Of a DNA stretch of 64,000 nucleotides, positions 59,462-64,000 are shown one piece after another (the first letter of the stretch is position 1; every line of letters begins with the position of its first letter). A model generated the notes under the pieces. It ran no database searches, had not been told where the DNA came from, and saw only the letters and a list, made by a program, of their open reading frames with translations. Source of the stretch: CAZYFH01 sp965197395. GTDB taxonomy: Bacteria; Acidobacteriota; Vicinamibacteria; Vicinamibacterales; UBA8438. The DNA lies in the NCBI GenBank assembly GCA_965197395.1, contig CBDANB010000007.1:372001-436000 (forward strand), given 5' to 3'. Made by a program: the position numbers and the translations under genes.

Positions 59462-60766
59462 TTAGCGGGTCACCGACCCGAAGTAACCAGGCAGATCCGG
59501 CTTGGTTGCGGACAGGATCTCGACGACTGCCTGCCGATCGGCCCGGGACAGCTCGGAATACGGCGACTCAGTCACAGCGCCGGAGAGCACCTCCCAGATC
59601 CGCGCGTAGATGGCCTCTCTGGCAAGGTCGGGCAACCCGTCAAACGCAGCGGTGTAGATCATGTAGCTACACGGGTAGCGAAAAAGGCGACCCTCGAGGC
59701 TAATCTCGCGAAGCGACCTCCCGGTGTCGTCGCGCGGCCCCCGCGCTGAAAACGTCTCAGTGAACGGTGTCGACCCCGTGATCCCGTCCGGTAAGGGCGC
59801 TTCGTCCACGAAAAGCAGGTAGTCCACGAGCTCGGACGCAGCCTCTTGCATCAGCTCAACGAACCGTGGGTCATCGGTCGACTGGCCTCCGTCGCGAAAC
59901 AGCACGCGGCGCGCTTCCCAGCCCACCCGGGTGATGAGGTTCGTCATATGGGTCTGGTGATCGAGCACCAGGAGCGCCACGATATCGCTGTGCGCCGTAG
60001 GGTACCCATCGAGATCGAACAGTCCGTCGAGGGAGTCGATGGCCGGCGGCACCACACCGAACGTGGCGGTGGGATCCTCAACGTCCATCACCTCGACGTT
60101 GCCCATGTGCGCCACGCCGCCGTGCGAGCCCGTCACATACCAGCCGCCCCACCGATCCACCAGCCGGCTCCGGTGGTCGGACACGAAGCCGGAAGCGTAG
60201 GCATTGGGGTCGTCAGGGAGCGGTGCCATGCTGAGCACCTGCAGCCCCGGCACGCCGAGCGTGTCCCACGACAAGTGGCACGCGAGACAGGTGTTGTTTC
60301 GAGTAAACCGCGGCACGTCACTCGGCGTCTGCGGGAGCGTATAAAACACCGTGCCCTGTTGGCGGTCGTGCGCGGCGATCTCCAATAGCGGGGCATCTCG
60401 CACCCACCCGACCGCGACCGAATCGGCAAAGTAAATCGCGCGCGGACTGTCGGGCGAGATCAGCTCATCCTGATTGCTCGTTGGCGAGAACACCGCGACC
60501 TGCGACTCGACCGGCACGCCGAGCACGTCCAGCACCGAACGCAGGTACCCGCTGCGCCCGTCGAAGGCGAGTTGGAGCGAGCCCTCCTCGAGCCGGCGGT
60601 TGAGATCTCGCACGGCGTTGTCGACCGGCCCATCGGTGTATGCAATCGCGGGATGGTCACGCGACGCGCGAAACGCGCCGCCGCGCTGGCCGAGCGCATA
60701 CGTTGCTCCCGTCGTGACCGCGAGGCCAAGGGCCACGACCGTCACGTACCAGCGCGGTTGACTCAT
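59462..60766 (-). CDS. Exported cytochrome-like protein with single CxxCH
   Basis: 434 residues with an N-terminal signal or anchor (YVTVVALGLAVTTGATYALG). One heme c motif, CLACH at 160-164, occurs in FTRNNTCLACHLSWDTLG. The rest is not a standard small cytochrome: GYLRSVLDVLGVPVESQVAV, FSPTSNQDELISPDSPRAIY, FADSVAVGWVRDAPLLEIAA upstream, and conserved HMTNLITRVGWEARR and FRYPCSYMIYTAAFDGLP downstream. From memory this matches a widespread uncharacterised family of secreted heme proteins. It follows the FHA protein gene by 7 bp with RBS AGAGGGACG, so the two are an operon. Confidence 0.75.
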   Translation of the reverse strand: MSQPRWYVTVVALGLAVTTGATYALGQRGGAFRASRDHPAIAYTDGPVDNAVRDLNRRLEEGSLQLAFDGRSGYLRSVLDVLGVPVESQVAVFSPTSNQDELISPDSPRAIYFADSVAVGWVRDAPLLEIAAHDRQQGTVFYTLPQTPSDVPRFTRNNTCLACHLSWDTLGVPGLQVLSMAPLPDDPNAYASGFVSDHRSRLVDRWGGWYVTGSHGGVAHMGNVEVMDVEDPTATFGVVPPAIDSLDGLFDLDGYPTAHSDIVALLVLDHQTHMTNLITRVGWEARRVLFRDGGQSTDDPRFVELMQEAASELVDYLLFVDEAPLPDGITGSTPFTETFSARGPRDDTGRSLREISLEGRLFRYPCSYMIYTAAFDGLPDLAREAIYARIWEVLSGAVTESPYSELSRADRQAVVEILSATKPDLPGYFGSVTR

Positions 60767-60773
60767 CGTCCCT

Positions 60774-61286
60774 CTACTCGTCCGCGTGACAGGTTGGACA
60801 CGGCACGCGGCCGGAGGCGCTCGCGTCGTCAGGCGTCGCGAAAAAGATCCGGTGGTCTTCGGGCGTGTCCCCGAGTCCCTCGCACGAGATGCGATGGTAG
60901 AGGTCGCTCGTCACGGCGGCGCCATACGGCATCGAGAGCGCTCCGGCCGCGTTCAGGCCCAGCGGCACGGTTTCCTCTAATGGGGCGGCGGTGAACCCAA
61001 CTCCCGCGACCCTAAAGGTCAGGACGTACTTGGCGATCTCTATGCGATCGCCGGACGTCAGCTCGGCGGACGTGACGCCCTCGCCATTCAGTGTCACGCC
61101 GTTCGTGCTTCCGAGGTCGCGCAGCACGTAGGCGCGTGCGACCTGGCGAATCTCCGCATGCTGGCGGGACACACCGACATTGGGCAACGGAACGTTGCTG
61201 CTCGGGTCACGGCCAATCGTGACGCGATCGACCGACCGCACTCGTGTCACGAACCGATCGTGCAGGGAGACCGTGACCTCGAACAT
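60774..61286 (-). CDS. FHA-domain protein with C-terminal CPTCH motif
   Basis: 170 residues. The FHA fold covers ~1-95, with all phosphothreonine-binding landmarks: VTIGRDPSSNVPLPN, VSRQHAEIR and RDLGSTNGVTLNGE. The C-terminal ~70 residues (SMPYGAAVTSDLYHRISCEG ... SGRVPCPTCHADE) are separate and end in CPTCH at 163-167, which in this context could be a heme c or metal site. There is no signal peptide, so heme attachment would be odd. The location between a large secreted hydrolase and a cytochrome suggests a regulatory or assembly role. A GTG at 61298 is an alternative start. Confidence 0.8.
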   Translation of the reverse strand: MFEVTVSLHDRFVTRVRSVDRVTIGRDPSSNVPLPNVGVSRQHAEIRQVARAYVLRDLGSTNGVTLNGEGVTSAELTSGDRIEIAKYVLTFRVAGVGFTAAPLEETVPLGLNAAGALSMPYGAAVTSDLYHRISCEGLGDTPEDHRIFFATPDDASASGRVPCPTCHADE

Positions 61287-61299
61287 CGGGTACTGCACT

Positions 61300-63288
61300 C
61301 TAATGCGTGAACGCGGCCCGATGGCCTTCGGCGACCGCCGTGACCACCGGCATGTGCTCTTCGAGCAGATAGCCGTCGCGGACCAAGTGGCGCGCGGCGG
61401 CTTCGTACCGCGCGATGTAGTCGTCGAACCCCGCGTACCGCTCGTCGACGGCACGTCGTGGATCGGCGTGCGCTTTCCGGTCGCCTGCCGTCTTCGGAAA
61501 CGGCACATACCCGCCGGTCAGGCCGAGGAGCTCGTCCGCGGCGCCGATCGCGGGATGGCGGAGGTTCCAGCTCGTGTAGGTCGCGACGGGAACCTCGACC
61601 GCCGGCATCCGGAGCACCCCGCGCTCGTTGTTGTCCGCGTCCAACCCCGGCACGCGCACGCGATACCGCTGTCCCGTGCGGCGCGGCGGATGGTGATCGA
61701 TGCGTCGGTCGGCGTCGAACGCGTCGCCGTACTCGAGATGCTCGGCCTGCTGGATGACGCTCGGATACTCGACGCCGGGAATCGGGGTCCACCCGACCGC
61801 CTCCGCCTCCCAGCCCCGCAGGGTCCCGTCGGCGATCGTGGGGTAGACGCTCTCCGGAGGGGCCGTGCCGTCGGTGATCCACCGATCGAGCGCGACAAAG
61901 AGCGCCTCCTGAAACGGCCGGTAGTTGGTCGGGTTTGGCTGCAGCTGGCCGCGGTCCGACGGCCGCGTCGCCGGGCTGTGTTGCGCACCGCCGAAGACGT
62001 AGACACGCGCGTCATCGGGGACATCTAGGTCACGCTCACCCGTCGGATCCGTCACCACGAGCGACGCGTTGCGGTGCCAGTATTCGGAGGAGGTGTCGAG
62101 GTGCATGACCTTGGGCAGCACATTCGCCGCGCGCGCGCGCCGGAGGATACCGTCGGTCCGTCCGGTGAACGGGTCGGTCGCGTCGCCGTAGGCAAACGGG
62201 AAGACATCAACCGGGTAGAGATGCCCGTCATGCTGCGTCGCGGTCCGCGTCGGCGATGCGAACCGATGATTGAAGAATCCCTGTCCGCCTCCCGCAATCA
62301 CCGGCATGGCGCCGTCGAACACCCGCCGGCCGTGCTCGTCGGCGTTGAAGCCCTCGTATAGGAACATCCGGAGCGCGCGACCGCTCTGTGACCGCCCCTC
62401 GCCGATGACGCGCGTCGCGACAGGGTCCCCGTTTGCCTGGCGCAGCGGGTTCATGTCGGTGCGATCGTGTTTGAGGAAGGACACCACGTCGCGCATCGCC
62501 GCGAACCCGGCACCTTGAACGACCGATCCGCGCGCCGTGTAGACGAGCTCGTAGATCCACCCAGGCTCGAACCCCCCGGCCAGCTCCACGGCCCCCTCGA
62601 TCAGGCCGCTGCCCTCCTCATGTGGACCGTCGACGACGACGACGTTCCATTCGGCGCGCGGAATCGACTGCGGCGCGTCGGCCTCGTGGAGCCGTTTCGT
62701 CAAGGTCGCGTTGACCAGCTCGCTGAGGACGGGCTCATAGGCGAGCTGGTTGCGGTCCGAGAGCGATACCCGGTCGGTGGCGACGTCGGTGACGATCTCC
62801 GCCCGCACTCGTCCGACCACCGGCACTCCGTCGTCATGTGCGACGGGCGCTTCGAGCCGCAACAGGCGCGGGCCGACCGGCACCTCGGCGATCCAGCCGC
62901 TCGACACCGTAACGTAGCCGTGACGGAGAAAGAACGCCTCGGCCCCCCAGAGACGGCGACCGCGGTTGTTGACGTCATAGAGCACGGTCGGCTGCGCCAG
63001 GCTCAGGTCGCGTGGCGCCAGGATCTCGAGATCGCCATAGAGCTCGACGCGTCCCTCGCCATTGGTTGGTGCCAGTTCGAGATCGACGATGTGCGCGTTC
63101 GCGTCCAGGGTGGGGTCGAGCGCGTAGACGACCCGACCACGAATCCGCTCGTACGGACCCACCTTGCCCTGCACGTCGTCGGCAAACGGCTCGCGGGAGG
63201 TAATCACGACCCTGATGACCTCCGCCGTCGCCGGCGCGGCGATCATCAGCACGAGCAACAGCGGCAAGACGGCGTGCCTAGTCGGCAT
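61300..63288 (-). CDS. Secreted alpha/beta hydrolase domain protein (Abhydrolase_10-like)
   Basis: 662 residues with a signal peptide (VLPLLLVLMIAAPATAE). An N-terminal beta-rich region (VIRVVITSREPFADDVQGKV, YERIRGRVVYALDPTLDANA) precedes the hydrolase: IYELVYTARGSVVQGAGFAA, the nucleophile-like GEGRSQSGRALRMFLYEGFN (Ser in SQSGR), AMPVIAGGGQGFFNHRFASP and DDARVYVFGGAQHSPAT. This matches the large family annotated as 'alpha/beta hydrolase domain', frequent in acidobacteria and sphingomonads, with unknown substrate. AGGGGGACGACC precedes the ATG. It sits at the head of a possible operon with the FHA and cytochrome genes. Confidence 0.8.
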   Translation of the reverse strand: MPTRHAVLPLLLVLMIAAPATAEVIRVVITSREPFADDVQGKVGPYERIRGRVVYALDPTLDANAHIVDLELAPTNGEGRVELYGDLEILAPRDLSLAQPTVLYDVNNRGRRLWGAEAFFLRHGYVTVSSGWIAEVPVGPRLLRLEAPVAHDDGVPVVGRVRAEIVTDVATDRVSLSDRNQLAYEPVLSELVNATLTKRLHEADAPQSIPRAEWNVVVVDGPHEEGSGLIEGAVELAGGFEPGWIYELVYTARGSVVQGAGFAAMRDVVSFLKHDRTDMNPLRQANGDPVATRVIGEGRSQSGRALRMFLYEGFNADEHGRRVFDGAMPVIAGGGQGFFNHRFASPTRTATQHDGHLYPVDVFPFAYGDATDPFTGRTDGILRRARAANVLPKVMHLDTSSEYWHRNASLVVTDPTGERDLDVPDDARVYVFGGAQHSPATRPSDRGQLQPNPTNYRPFQEALFVALDRWITDGTAPPESVYPTIADGTLRGWEAEAVGWTPIPGVEYPSVIQQAEHLEYGDAFDADRRIDHHPPRRTGQRYRVRVPGLDADNNERGVLRMPAVEVPVATYTSWNLRHPAIGAADELLGLTGGYVPFPKTAGDRKAHADPRRAVDERYAGFDDYIARYEAAARHLVRDGYLLEEHMPVVTAVAEGHRAAFTH

Positions 63289-63299
63289 TGGTCGTCCCC

Positions 63300-64000
63300 C
63301 TATTTCGCGAGCGGATCGGGTCGCAGCTGGAACTGCACGACCTTGCTCGGCGTGCCCTTGCCGGTTTCCGTGTGAAACGGCGCGCGCGTACCGTAGGTCG
63401 CCCAGAGCCCCCTGCCCTTCCAGCCGGTGTCAGGGTCGTCGATCCGCCCGTCCATCCACTTCGTGTAGAAGCCCAATGGGTAGGGGACGCGCATGACGAC
63501 CCACTCCCCATCCCGGAGCGCAAGCAGCCCCTCGGACGCGTTCCCGGTGTTGATCGGCACGTTGGCACCGAGACCGAGAATGTCGAACTGGTCGACCCAG
63601 GTGTAGTAGCTGCCCTCGGCGCTGCCCGAATCGCTCAGGCCCTTGAGCTGCGGGAGCGGCTCGGGATAGAGCGTCCACCCCTCGGGGCAGTGCTGACCGG
63701 TCGCCTCGGGTCCGTTGAGCGGACCGGTGCATGTGCGACGATCGAAGCTGGCCATGTGCCCGCTCGCGAGCGGCGTCCAGACGACGCCGTTCCGATCGAT
63801 GTCCATGCCACGCGGCGAGTAGCCCTGGATCGGCGCCCGGGGATTGTCCCATGGAACCTCGAAGACCTCTGTCAGGGCTGTCGACGACGGGTCGCGTCCG
63901 GGATCCAGACGCAGAATCGCGCCAGGAAACCCGAGTGACGATCCCCACACGGTGCCGTCAGCCGGGTTCACCGCCACACCGTAGAACCCGCTACGCACCC
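63300..64000 (-). CDS. C-terminal part of a Vgb/streptogramin-lyase-like propeller protein (truncated by window)
   Basis: The last ~233 codons are present; the gene enters from the right edge. Blades such as GFYGVAVNPADGTVWGSSLG, PGAILRLDPG, RGMDIDRNGVVWTPLASGHM and the conserved ending DGRIDDPDTGWKGRGLWATY, SKVVQFQLRPDPLAK are those of a large acidobacterial family, often annotated as carboxypeptidase-regulatory-like proteins carrying a Vgb-type propeller. CTGPLNG and GQHCPEGWTLYP provide paired Cys. The in-frame GTG at 63998 is not the true start. It lies 12 bp upstream of the alpha/beta hydrolase, so it is likely co-transcribed. Confidence 0.8.
   Translation of the reverse strand, partial: VRSGFYGVAVNPADGTVWGSSLGFPGAILRLDPGRDPSSTALTEVFEVPWDNPRAPIQGYSPRGMDIDRNGVVWTPLASGHMASFDRRTCTGPLNGPEATGQHCPEGWTLYPEPLPQLKGLSDSGSAEGSYYTWVDQFDILGLGANVPINTGNASEGLLALRDGEWVVMRVPYPLGFYTKWMDGRIDDPDTGWKGRGLWATYGTRAPFHTETGKGTPSKVVQFQLRPDPLAK

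Overview
The window is 64 kb of GC-rich, densely coding bacterial DNA. I read about 52 protein genes, 4 gene remnants and several intergenic repeats; no rRNA, tRNA, CRISPR array, prophage or transposase was recognised by eye. The gene repertoire is typical of Acidobacteriota, most likely a Vicinamibacteria-like lineage: planctomycete-type cytochrome plus DUF1552 pairs, many secreted six-bladed beta-propellers, quinoproteins, TAT-exported molybdopterin enzymes, secreted ankyrin-repeat proteins and protein-kinase debris of the GAGGMGEVY type. Planctomycetota, Myxococcota or Gemmatimonadota cannot be excluded without phylogeny.

Layout. 1-13.4 kb: a partial propeller, a TAT-exported alpha/beta hydrolase, a coupled cNMP/CBS/DUF294 nucleotidyltransferase and DEDD exonuclease pair, an esterase, a CsgG-like protein, a cytochrome-PQQ quinoprotein, a short propeller, a TauE/SafE exporter coupled to an HSL-type esterase, a geranylgeranyl-reductase-like flavoprotein, and the first member of a secreted family of unknown function (called here the PWGxPDLxGxWD family). 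13.5-24.1 kb: a propeller, a two-domain VOC protein, a class C beta-lactamase-like hydrolase, a small Mo-enzyme, hspQ, a propeller lipoprotein, an RnfD-like membrane protein coupled to an FGE-like lipoprotein, and two more PWGxPDLxGxWD proteins. 24.1-30.9 kb: a frameshifted kinase remnant, an operon of Gfo/Idh/MocA, GMC and VOC proteins, a propeller beside a sulfite-oxidase-like protein, and an SGNH-like hydrolase. 31-40 kb: an M3 peptidase lipoprotein, an ABM monooxygenase, and module 1 (DUF1592-type cytochrome, DUF1552, ankyrin, then aldose epimerase). 40-44.4 kb: recQ bracketed by copies of a hairpin-rich repeat, then a SoxC-like/cytochrome c pair preceded by an orphan protein tail and a 13-C homopolymer. 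44.4-53.1 kb: an MscS channel, a cytochrome, a beta-helix-like DUF4097-type repeat protein with an ankyrin protein, a second kinase remnant, a CREST/ceramidase-like membrane protein, DUF4159, and a quinoprotein. 53.2-64 kb: a double GNAT, module 2 (the same cytochrome, DUF1552, ankyrin order), a cytochrome-like protein with an FHA protein, a large secreted alpha/beta hydrolase, and the C-terminus of a Vgb-like propeller.

Taken together, most products are exported and many are predicted to carry heme, PQQ, FAD or Mo cofactors. This suggests a periplasm specialised in oxidising organic and sulfur compounds, with electrons passed through c-type cytochromes. The most striking unexplained structure is the duplicated cytochrome, DUF1552 and secreted ankyrin module.
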